Shown: positions 1 through 5,914 of the stretch, piece after piece
Position numbering within the stretch: the stretch's first letter is position 1
Layout of the letters: the number at the start of each line of letters is the position of its first letter
Assembly (NCBI GenBank): GCA_001595885.1
Contig: LSSH01000014.1
Location: 1 to 7,789 of the forward strand
DNA: 7,789 nucleotides
Origin: Candidatus Proteinoplasmatales archaeon SG8-5
Lineage (GTDB): Archaea > Thermoplasmatota > Thermoplasmata > SG8-5
Direction of reading: 5' to 3'
Made by a program: the position numbers and the translations under genes
Notes under the pieces: generated by a model
Told to the model about the DNA's origin: nothing
Databases searched by the model: none
Seen by the model: only the letters and a program-made list of their open reading frames with translations

Positions 1-29
1 CTTTGTTTGCTCCTCCCGACGGGTCCGCT
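1..29. repeat. 29-bp direct repeat, copy 1 (at window edge)
   Basis: Exact match to bases 99-127, so the unit period is 98 bp. The core is the near-palindrome CCCGACGGG. The match starts at base 1 of the window, so the true repeat may extend further left. Read on the minus strand the unit contains GGGAGGAG, a strong Shine-Dalgarno-like string, and ends in CAAAG exactly at the window edge. Since copy 2 is followed directly by an ATG on that strand, copy 1 may lead straight into a minus-strand gene just outside the window; this is inference. Confidence 0.9.
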
Positions 30-34
30 TTTGT

Positions 35-42
35 CTATTTAA
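35..42 (-). promoter_or_regulatory. Candidate minus-strand TATA box ahead of repeat copy 1
   Basis: On the minus strand ATTAAATA lies just upstream of repeat copy 1. Its centre is about 37 bp from the window edge, where a gene could begin. The corresponding AT-rich box exists ahead of copy 2, which suggests that a promoter plus leader unit was duplicated. Weak on its own because the spacer is AT-rich. Confidence 0.35.
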
Positions 43-65
43 TGCTAACAGCCAGCGTTCCCGTC

Positions 66-98
66 TTAGTCGCAAACAATGTCTACTGATTGATACAT
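66..98 (-). CDS. Possible 10-codon minus-strand mini-ORF behind repeat copy 2
   Basis: On the minus strand an ATG at 98-96 opens a frame of ten codons (MYQSVDIVCD) closed by TAA at 68-66. It sits 9 nt after the GGGAGGAG of repeat copy 2. It could be a short leader peptide or the remnant of a duplicated gene start whose intact version lies to the left of the window. It is far too short for homology or coding statistics, so it is listed only because start, SD-like string and upstream TATA box line up. Confidence 0.18.
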   Translation of the reverse strand: MYQSVDIVCD

Positions 99-127
99 CT
101 TTGTTTGCTCCTCCCGACGGGTCCGCT
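99..127. repeat. 29-bp direct repeat, copy 2
   Basis: Identical to bases 1-29. On the minus strand it carries GGGAGGAG at 115-108 and is followed immediately by ATG at 98-96. The 69 bp between the copies are not repetitive and are too long for an ordinary CRISPR spacer. A duplicated promoter/leader segment of a minus-strand gene fits better than a CRISPR array, but two copies cannot settle it. Confidence 0.9.
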
Positions 128-129
128 GT

Positions 130-138
130 TTTTTTAAA
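130..138 (-). promoter_or_regulatory. Candidate minus-strand TATA box ahead of repeat copy 2
   Basis: On the minus strand TTTAAAAAA lies immediately upstream of repeat copy 2, centred about 36 bp before the ATG at 98. Transcription would be expected to begin near base 108, inside the repeat, so it is unclear whether the GGGAGGAG at 115-108 would be in the transcript. Confidence 0.3.
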
Positions 139-147
139 TGACAAAAG

Positions 148-156
148 CTTATATCA
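148..156 (+). promoter_or_regulatory. TATA box of tRNA-Ala
   Basis: CTTATATCA preceded by a purine-rich ACAAAAG (BRE-like). The box centre at about 152 predicts transcription from about 178, a few bases before the mature tRNA 5' end at 183, which is the usual archaeal tRNA arrangement. Confidence 0.55.
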
Positions 157-182
157 AGTATCCATTTTCTCGCCCCTGAGTT

Positions 183-256
183 GGGCCGGTAGATCAGCTC
201 GGAAGATCGCCTCCTTGGCATGGAGGAGGCCGCGAGTTCAAATCTCGCCCGGTCCA
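183..256 (+). tRNA. tRNA-Ala, anticodon GGC
   Basis: The full cloverleaf can be folded by hand. The acceptor stem pairs 183-189 (GGGCCGG) with 249-255 and includes a G3-U70 pair (G185 with T253), the universal alanine identity element. The D stem is GATC (192-195) with GATC (205-208). The anticodon stem is CCTCC (210-214) with GGAGG (222-226), around loop TTGGCAT with anticodon GGC at 217-219. A five-base variable loop follows, then T stem GCGAG (232-236) with CTCGC (244-248) and loop TTCAAAT. The discriminator is A256. CCA is not encoded (256-258 is ACT), so it must be added by CCA transferase. No intron is seen. Confidence 0.97.
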
Positions 257-270
257 CTTTAAATTATCAT

Positions 271-299
271 CAGAAACTATAAATGGTACTCTTTATATT
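271..299 (+). promoter_or_regulatory. Promoter region of the DUF835 operon
   Basis: Two TATA candidates lie between the tRNA and the first protein gene. TATAAATG at 279-286 has a purine-rich BRE-like GAAAC before it and predicts a start near 307-309. CTTTATATT at 291-299 predicts a start near 321, giving a leader of only about 13 nt that still includes the G-rich ribosome site at 321-327. I cannot decide between them from sequence alone. Confidence 0.5.
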
Positions 300-320
300 G
301 TAGCCTCGAAAAATCCATAA

Positions 321-327
321 GGGGCGG
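321..327 (+). promoter_or_regulatory. Ribosome binding site deciding the TTG start at 334
   Basis: GGGGCGG lies 6 nt before TTG 334. An in-frame TAG at 301-303 closes the frame upstream and no ATG, GTG or other TTG occurs between it and 334. The paralogue downstream begins with the same residue spacing from an ATG, which fixes the start. Confidence 0.65.
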
Positions 328-333
328 TACGGA

Positions 334-2016
334 TTGATTGACAAGGGCTTCAATTATCTGATTTATGAGGACAAGTCAGACGTAACATTCAAGATATTCG
401 AGAACCTTTTGAGCTCGGGATCTCCGGGCCTTTGCATTACGACGATGTACCCGCAGAAGCTCAAGAAGATGTACGACTTCGGGGAGGCAAACGTTTACTG
501 GCTCTCGGATTCCACGGGGGACAAGGACACGCTCAGCCCGACCCGTCTCGATTTCGAGATAACCAGGGTCATCAGCAAGTTCATCAAGGAGCAGGACAGC
601 CCGGTGTTCCTCCTCGACGGCATCGCGTACCTCACGCTGGAGAACGAGTACGAGAAGGTGAGGAAGTTCATCAAGCGCATCAACGACATGGCGTCCATGA
701 ACGACGCGACGATAATCATCGTGGTAAATCCAGCATCTTTCAGCAAGGAGACCATCACGATGCTGGCCAGGGACTTTGACAAGTCCGGAACGGCAGACGA
801 GTTCTTCGGAGGAGCCACCCCTTCAGGCACTCCGCCCGAACCTTTGGCACCGGCACCCACATCGGTGGCGCCTTCACCCTACGTGCCGAGGGCGGAGGAG
901 TTGAGGATATCTGCCCCGCCGCCGCCGGAGGTCGTACCGGAACCCGAGGAAGAGGAGCTCGAATTGGAGATAGAGGACATATATCTCATACACCGAAGCA
1001 CCGGTACCCTCATTCAGAGGAGGACGTGGCGGGACCAGGACCTCATAGACCCCGACCTGATCGGCGGCATGTTCCAGGCCATCCTCGACTTCATAAACAA
1101 CTCCTTTGCCAGCGGCGAGGTCTCCGACTTCAGCCGAATGGACGTGAAGGGCTTCATCATTCTGATCGCAGACGGCGACCATATATCACTAGCCATGGTT
1201 TTCTCGGGCAAGGCGGAGGAGTATATTCACAATGTCATGGCCGAAATGAAGGAGATCATGAAGGATTCGATAAAAGAGATGGAGAAGCAGTACTCGAAGG
1301 TCCTCGGTGAGTACGACGGAGACGTGGGCAAACTTCGGGGTACGAGAAAGCAGCTGGATTCCTTCGCAATGAAAATAAACAAGGTCCTCGAACCCCACAC
1401 CGGCAGGAAGAAGCGCAGGCTCAGCGACGCAGAGAAGCACATGGTCAGCGAGAAGTTCAACAACGCCGTGGGTGCGGGTCGGCAGAAGAAGTACGATGTT
1501 GCGCTCAAGTATTACGACGAGGCTCTGGAGATAGATCCCAATCACCTCCAATCATTGTTCAACAAGGCTGTGGTCCTGCAGATGCTGGGCCGCGTCGGGG
1601 AAGCCCTGAAGTGCTATGATAAGGCCATCGAGGTAAACCCGAACGACCCGGAGATCTGGAGCAACCGCGGGATAGCCCTCAGGAGCCTGGGAAGGGTGGA
1701 GGAGGCCATCGAGTCCTATAACAAGGGCATAGAGTTCGCTCCCGGGGACGCCAGCCTTTGGAGCAACAAGGGCATCGCACTGAGAAGCATGGGCCGCGTC
1801 AAGGAGGCGATCGAATGCTACGATCGCGCAATCGATATCAATCCCGGTGACGCGGGAATTTGGAGCAACAAGGGAGTCGTGCTGGGAAGCATGGGTCTCC
1901 TGAAGGAGGCCATTGAATGTTATGACAGGGCACTGTCCATAGACCCGGGAAGGAGGCTCGCCTCAAAGAACCGGGAGATCGCCCTGAAGGAATTGGAGAA
2001 GAGGAAGGAGCAGTAG
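334..2016 (+). CDS. DUF835 / roadblock-like / TPR protein
   Basis: This is a 560-residue cytosolic multidomain protein of unknown function. Residues 1-150 match the archaeal DUF835 family: alternating strands and helices, with PGLCITT near 31-37 and a Walker-B-like strand FLLDGIAYL at 92-100. No Walker A loop is visible, so ATP hydrolysis is not indicated. A Pro/Glu-rich linker covers 161-210. Residues about 213-345 look like a roadblock/longin-type domain (IYLIHR, GGMFQAILDFINNSF, then hydrophobic strands). Residues 371-540 are five 34-residue TPRs, and no signal peptide or membrane segment is seen. The TTG start aligns exactly with the ATG start of the next gene, its paralogue, 9 bp away in a probable operon. 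The likely role is protein-protein scaffolding or sensing, by inference. Family assignment of DUF835 and TPR is firm; the central domain is tentative. Confidence 0.88.
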   Translation: MIDKGFNYLIYEDKSDVTFKIFENLLSSGSPGLCITTMYPQKLKKMYDFGEANVYWLSDSTGDKDTLSPTRLDFEITRVISKFIKEQDSPVFLLDGIAYLTLENEYEKVRKFIKRINDMASMNDATIIIVVNPASFSKETITMLARDFDKSGTADEFFGGATPSGTPPEPLAPAPTSVAPSPYVPRAEELRISAPPPPEVVPEPEEEELELEIEDIYLIHRSTGTLIQRRTWRDQDLIDPDLIGGMFQAILDFINNSFASGEVSDFSRMDVKGFIILIADGDHISLAMVFSGKAEEYIHNVMAEMKEIMKDSIKEMEKQYSKVLGEYDGDVGKLRGTRKQLDSFAMKINKVLEPHTGRKKRRLSDAEKHMVSEKFNNAVGAGRQKKYDVALKYYDEALEIDPNHLQSLFNKAVVLQMLGRVGEALKCYDKAIEVNPNDPEIWSNRGIALRSLGRVEEAIESYNKGIEFAPGDASLWSNKGIALRSMGRVKEAIECYDRAIDINPGDAGIWSNKGVVLGSMGLLKEAIECYDRALSIDPGRRLASKNREIALKELEKRKEQ

Positions 2017-2025
2017 GGTGGTTAC

Positions 2026-3321
2026 ATGTTAGAGCGGGGAATGAAACATCTGATATACGAGGCAAGGACGCATTTTACCTACGAATTATTCGCTGAGTTC
2101 GTCAAGGCCAAGACACCGGCCCTGTGCATGACGACAGCGCTTCCGAGAAAATTGGAGAAGGAGTATGGACTGGCAAACGCCAAGATCATCTGGATTGCGG
2201 ACGAGGATGTGGAAACCGCGATCAACCCGAAGAAGCTGAACACCGAGATATGGGGCATAATCCAGGAGTTCGCAGAGTCGAACGAGGAGTGCGTCATTCT
2301 CATAGATGACGTGAGCTACCTCATATTGGAGAACGGCTACAAGGACGTCGAGAAGTTCCTGAAGAACCTGAGCCACTTCTCATCGAAGAGCAACTGCACC
2401 CTCATGGTCCCCCTGAACCCGGACTCGGTCAGCCAGGAGATATCGGCGGCACTCTCAAAGAAGTTCGACCAGGTTAAGGACGTTCGCAGCTTCATCCTGA
2501 CCGGCAACAAGGTCGAGTGCCCGGAGTGCGGTGCAATGTGGCACACCAACGTCAATGCCTGTGATATCTGCGGTTATGAGTTCTCGGCCGAAAAGGTCAA
2601 GCCAGCGCTTACCTCGGAGGAGAAGCCCATCCCGAAGAAGGAGGCCAAGGTTTCGGGCAAGTTGAGGATGTCACACCTCGAGGAACCCAAGCCAGAACCC
2701 ATACCGGAACCTCCGAGAAAGGAACCGGAAACGTACGATTTTGACAACCGACCCATTGACGACACTTGGTTCAACCGCGGTGTGGCCCTGGAGAAGATGG
2801 GCAGAAGCGAGCAGGCCGTCGAGTGCTTCGACAAGGCCCTGGAGGAGAATCCCAACGATTCGTGGGCGTGGTTCAACAAGGGTGTGTCTCTCCACAGGCT
2901 GGGCAGCCTGGGCGAAGCCCTGTACTGCTATGACCGTGCTCTTGAGTTAAGCCCAAACGACGCCGACCTGCTCTCCAACAAGGGCATTGCCCTGAGGACA
3001 CTTGGAAGGGCAGACGAGGCGGTAGAATGCTATAAGAAGGCCCTGGAGATCAATCCTGTCGATTCAGGCATCTGGTCGAACCTCGGGGTAACCTATCGTG
3101 TGCTGGGCCAGACCGACGATGCGCTGAAGGCCTACGACAAGGCCCTGGACATCGACGAGTATGATGTCGGCGTGTGGTTGAACAAGGCCGCGGCCCTGCA
3201 ATCCGAGGGACGCTTCGACGAGGCCATCCATTGCTACGAGGCAGTACTGAAGATCAACCCATACCATCCCGTTGCCCTGAGGAACAAGGAATTCGCCATG
3301 TCCCGCAGCCTTCGCAGTTAA
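2026..3321 (+). CDS. DUF835 / zinc-ribbon / TPR protein
   Basis: This 431-residue paralogue of the preceding gene starts 9 bp after its stop, with GGTGGT at 2017-2022 as ribosome site, so the two are probably cotranscribed. Residues 1-150 are DUF835, matching the upstream protein without gaps through its first 50 residues (shared LIYE, LC.TT, P.KL.K.Y), with a Walker-B-like ILIDDVSYLI at 91-100 and again no Walker A. Residues 165-182 form a zinc ribbon: C165-X2-C168, ten residues, then C179-X2-C182. A Lys/Pro/Glu-rich linker (190-240) leads to five tandem 34-residue TPRs at 245-414. It lacks the roadblock-like domain of its neighbour and has the zinc ribbon in the same place. A soluble adaptor or scaffold is the best guess; no catalytic residues are evident and the partner is unknown. 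Confidence 0.9.
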   Translation: MLERGMKHLIYEARTHFTYELFAEFVKAKTPALCMTTALPRKLEKEYGLANAKIIWIADEDVETAINPKKLNTEIWGIIQEFAESNEECVILIDDVSYLILENGYKDVEKFLKNLSHFSSKSNCTLMVPLNPDSVSQEISAALSKKFDQVKDVRSFILTGNKVECPECGAMWHTNVNACDICGYEFSAEKVKPALTSEEKPIPKKEAKVSGKLRMSHLEEPKPEPIPEPPRKEPETYDFDNRPIDDTWFNRGVALEKMGRSEQAVECFDKALEENPNDSWAWFNKGVSLHRLGSLGEALYCYDRALELSPNDADLLSNKGIALRTLGRADEAVECYKKALEINPVDSGIWSNLGVTYRVLGQTDDALKAYDKALDIDEYDVGVWLNKAAALQSEGRFDEAIHCYEAVLKINPYHPVALRNKEFAMSRSLRS

Positions 3322-3334
3322 AATTATCAAAGAC

Positions 3335-3349
3335 CGAAAAGTTATATAT
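3335..3349 (+). promoter_or_regulatory. Promoter of the coiled-coil / V4R unit
   Basis: BRE-like CGAAAAG at 3335-3341 runs straight into TTATATAT at 3342-3349, a very good archaeal BRE/TATA pair. Transcription is predicted near 3371, giving a leader of about 35 nt. The spacer after the second DUF835 gene therefore starts a new transcription unit, although readthrough is possible because no strong T-run terminator is seen. Confidence 0.7.
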
Positions 3350-3390
3350 TCGCCAAGTTATTAGGTTGTGTAAGACCGATTTTCCGATTT

Positions 3391-3397
3391 GAGGGGT
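3391..3397 (+). promoter_or_regulatory. Ribosome binding site for ATG 3407
   Basis: GAGGGGT, 9 nt before ATG 3407. An in-frame TTG at 3389 would place this Shine-Dalgarno-like string inside the coding region and leave no ribosome site of its own, so the ATG is preferred. Confidence 0.65.
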
Positions 3398-3406
3398 AGG
3401 CGGACG

Positions 3407-5914
3407 ATGGCTTTCGGAAGGAAGAAGAAGAAACAGGATGAAGCTTCTGGCCCGGACGAGCAAATGGGCGACATGGGAGCACTGACTGAAGCCAGAAGGC
3501 CGAAGAAGAAGGATGTTACTGCCAGCAAGCCGCCTGAGGAAAAACCCGAGGAGGTCCAGTACTGGACACCGCTGCCGCCAGAGGAGAAGGCTAAGGCTGA
3601 GGAGACTGTAAAAAAGTTAATGAAAGTCCTCGAGAAGGACCTCAAGGACAAGAAGATAGAGCACAAGGATTACATCAAGCAGGTCAAGGAGCTGAGGGTA
3701 GAGCACGGACTCATGAAGCCCAAGGGGGCGGTTGAGAGACCTCCTGAGGAGGAACCTCTGATCGAACCGGAAGAGCCCCCGGCAGAGGAAGAGGCACCTG
3801 AGCCAGAGGTTGCCGTCCGGGAGGAGGCACCGGGCGCTGATGCACCTGAACCTGAAGACGAGCTTTCACTGGACGGTCTGGAGAACGGCGGAGGAGTCGG
3901 TCCGGGCATTGACTTTGACAATGGTTTCCTCGAGGACGAGGACATGAAGAGTCTTGAGGAAGAGATCGCCAAGTCAAAAACGGATGAGGATTTCGAGGAA
4001 CCAGAAACCATACCAGAGCCCGAGCCTGAGCGAGAACATGAACCCGAGCCAGAGCCCCAACCGGAGCCGGAAATACCTCTTGTTGTGGAGGAACCCGAAC
4101 CTCAGGCCGAAGAGCCCCGGTGGCAGCCCCTGGAGGGGAAGGAGCTGAAGAAAGCGGAAAAGGTCGCCGCCAAGCTCATCAAGACACTGGACAAGGACCT
4201 GAAGAAGGGGAGGATCGACGAGGAAAAACACAGGAAGATGGTCACCGACATCAGGATAGAACACGGCCTCATCCCACCGTCGGAAGCCGTGAAAGAGCCG
4301 ACCCCGGAACCGGACGTGGAGGACCTGGCCTGGCCCCCGAAAGAGAGGCCGAAATCTGATATCGAGGTCGACGAGGCCCCCGCCGCAGAAGAACCTCCGG
4401 TAGAGACCGAGGCCCCGATGGAGGAAGAGGAGCTTCCCGACCTGGAGCCAGAACAATCTGTCGAGGTGGAACCAATTGAAGAGGCCCCTCCGGTAGAAGA
4501 GGTCGCTGAGGAGCCAGCAGAGGAGTTCATGGAGGAGGAAACGGTCGTGGAGACTCCGCCAGTCGAGGAGGTCGTTACAGAGGAGCCTGTAGAGGAAATC
4601 CAACCCGTCGAGGAGGTCATCACAGAGGAACCGATCGAGGAACCCGAGCCCATGCCCGAGCTTGAATTGGAGAGCATGGACGACATCAAGTCAGACGTCG
4701 TTGACATGGAGGCGGAGCCGGAAGAGGACGTGGAGATCGACGAGATACTCCCCCTGGAACTGATAGCTTTAGAGGAGTTGGTGGAAGAAGAACTCGAGGA
4801 AGAGGTCGTCGAGGCCCCTGTGGAGGTTCCGGACATACCCGAGGACAAGCCCCTGAAGTTCGGGGAGAAGAGGAAGCTGCTCGGCGATAAGAAGAAGGCC
4901 CTGGAGGACTGGGAGGAGCAGCTGAAGGAAGCCGAGCTCGTCCTGGCCAAGAGGAAGGAATCGCTGGACGACATCGCCAGGGACCTGGAGGAGAAGAACA
5001 TTGGCATTCAGACCGAGCTCCAGATAGCCTCTGACAAGAAGAGGGAGCTTACCGCGAAGGAGCGGGAGATGGACAAGAGGTTGGGAGAGATTGAGACCTT
5101 GCGAGCTGACGTCGAAACCCAGAAATCCGACCTCGACATACGGGAGCAGGAGCTGGGCGAAAGGGAGGAGAAGTTCAGCGAGACCATTCAGAAGCTCGAT
5201 GCAAGGGAGAAGCAGTTGAACGAGCGCCATCAAAACCTCAGCCAGAGGGAAGAGGACATGCGCAACCGCGAGGCTGAGTACCGGGATAAGTTTCAGGATC
5301 TAAAGGAAAGGGAGGACGGCATCGGCGCTAGGACGAAGGAGCTGGATGACCTGGAGGAAGAGCTGGACAAGAGACGTATGGACCTGCGCAAGCGTGATAG
5401 CGAGTTGGACGACAAACGTCGTGAACTGGATGCCGCCGGCAGGGAGCTGGACGCCCGTCAGAGGGAGATCGAGACCCGTGTCGAGGGCGTCAAGGCCAAG
5501 GAGGAGGAGCTCGCGGCCAGGGAGCAGGAGTACGTCGCCCGCGGGGAGGAGCTGGACAAGCGCACTGAGGACATCAGGTCAAAGGAGGAGCAGCTGGGCA
5601 CACAGGAGAAGGACCTGGGCGAGAGGGAAGAGCGCCTCGATGCCTGGAAGAAGCGGGTCGACCGTAAGGAAAGCGAGCTTGCCGTCAAGAGCAACGAGCT
5701 CAGCAGCAAGGAAGCGGCCGTAAGGACGGCCGAGAGAGAGATGGAAGAGAGAAAGGAAGACCTCAAGAACAGGATGATGGAGCTGAAGGGCCTGGAGGAG
5801 CAGACCCTCAAGCGGAAGAGAGAGGTTGACGAGATCGAGCTCATGCTCATCCAGAAGGAGACCGAGCTCTTCAACCGTGAGCAGAACATCACGCGAAAAG
5901 AGGCAGCTAAATAA
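3407..5914 (+). CDS. Large acidic coiled-coil protein with a duplicated module
   Basis: An 835-residue protein I cannot assign to a named family. It starts with a basic patch (GRKKKK at 4-9). A 61-residue module occurs twice without gaps, at 52-112 and 238-298, with 27 identities; shared marks are W.PL, KDLK and EHGL. Pro/Glu-rich linkers lie between and after the copies, including a PVEEV..EEP tandem repeat at 361-413. From about 485 to 793 an uninterrupted heptad pattern runs with a hydrophobic residue every seventh position and, from 544 on, mostly Lys/Arg three residues later. This predicts a rod near 46 nm long if fully helical. No membrane segment, nucleotide-binding motif or cysteine pair is visible. 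It has its own promoter and overlaps the V4R gene by one base, so the two products probably act together. A structural or scaffold role is inferred from shape only. Confidence 0.85.
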   Translation: MAFGRKKKKQDEASGPDEQMGDMGALTEARRPKKKDVTASKPPEEKPEEVQYWTPLPPEEKAKAEETVKKLMKVLEKDLKDKKIEHKDYIKQVKELRVEHGLMKPKGAVERPPEEEPLIEPEEPPAEEEAPEPEVAVREEAPGADAPEPEDELSLDGLENGGGVGPGIDFDNGFLEDEDMKSLEEEIAKSKTDEDFEEPETIPEPEPEREHEPEPEPQPEPEIPLVVEEPEPQAEEPRWQPLEGKELKKAEKVAAKLIKTLDKDLKKGRIDEEKHRKMVTDIRIEHGLIPPSEAVKEPTPEPDVEDLAWPPKERPKSDIEVDEAPAAEEPPVETEAPMEEEELPDLEPEQSVEVEPIEEAPPVEEVAEEPAEEFMEEETVVETPPVEEVVTEEPVEEIQPVEEVITEEPIEEPEPMPELELESMDDIKSDVVDMEAEPEEDVEIDEILPLELIALEELVEEELEEEVVEAPVEVPDIPEDKPLKFGEKRKLLGDKKKALEDWEEQLKEAELVLAKRKESLDDIARDLEEKNIGIQTELQIASDKKRELTAKEREMDKRLGEIETLRADVETQKSDLDIREQELGEREEKFSETIQKLDAREKQLNERHQNLSQREEDMRNREAEYRDKFQDLKEREDGIGARTKELDDLEEELDKRRMDLRKRDSELDDKRRELDAAGRELDARQREIETRVEGVKAKEEELAAREQEYVARGEELDKRTEDIRSKEEQLGTQEKDLGEREERLDAWKKRVDRKESELAVKSNELSSKEAAVRTAEREMEERKEDLKNRMMELKGLEEQTLKRKREVDEIELMLIQKETELFNREQNITRKEAAK

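Noticed and set aside
1..127. CRISPR array remnant (two 29-bp repeats with a hairpin-like core)
   Set aside because: The only interval is 69 bp, far longer than the usual spacer of about 30-40 bp, no third copy is visible, and no cas gene is present. TATA-like boxes and an SD-like string suggest a duplicated leader instead.
183..256. tRNA 3' end as an integration (att) site
   Set aside because: No copy of the tRNA 3' end occurs elsewhere in the window and no integrase or mobile gene is present; the 29-bp repeats lie on the 5' side and do not match the tRNA.
66..257. 63-codon minus-strand reading frame
   Set aside because: It runs through the whole tRNA-Ala gene in antisense and has no recognisable product; only its last ten codons follow an SD-like string.
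334..783. DUF835 domains as active ATPases
   Set aside because: A Walker-B-like strand is visible, but no Walker A loop (GxxxxGKS/T) occurs in either protein.
3389..3406. TTG start six codons before ATG 3407 for the coiled-coil protein
   Set aside because: It would put the GAGGGGT ribosome site inside the coding region and has no ribosome site of its own.
4102..5007. Long minus-strand frame (301 codons, Ser-rich) opposite the coiled-coil gene, and a 209-codon one at 3974-4603
   Set aside because: These are mirror effects of Glu-rich GAG/GAA codons, which read as Leu, Phe or Ser in antisense and never as stops. The compositions are low complexity with no domain, promoter or ribosome site.
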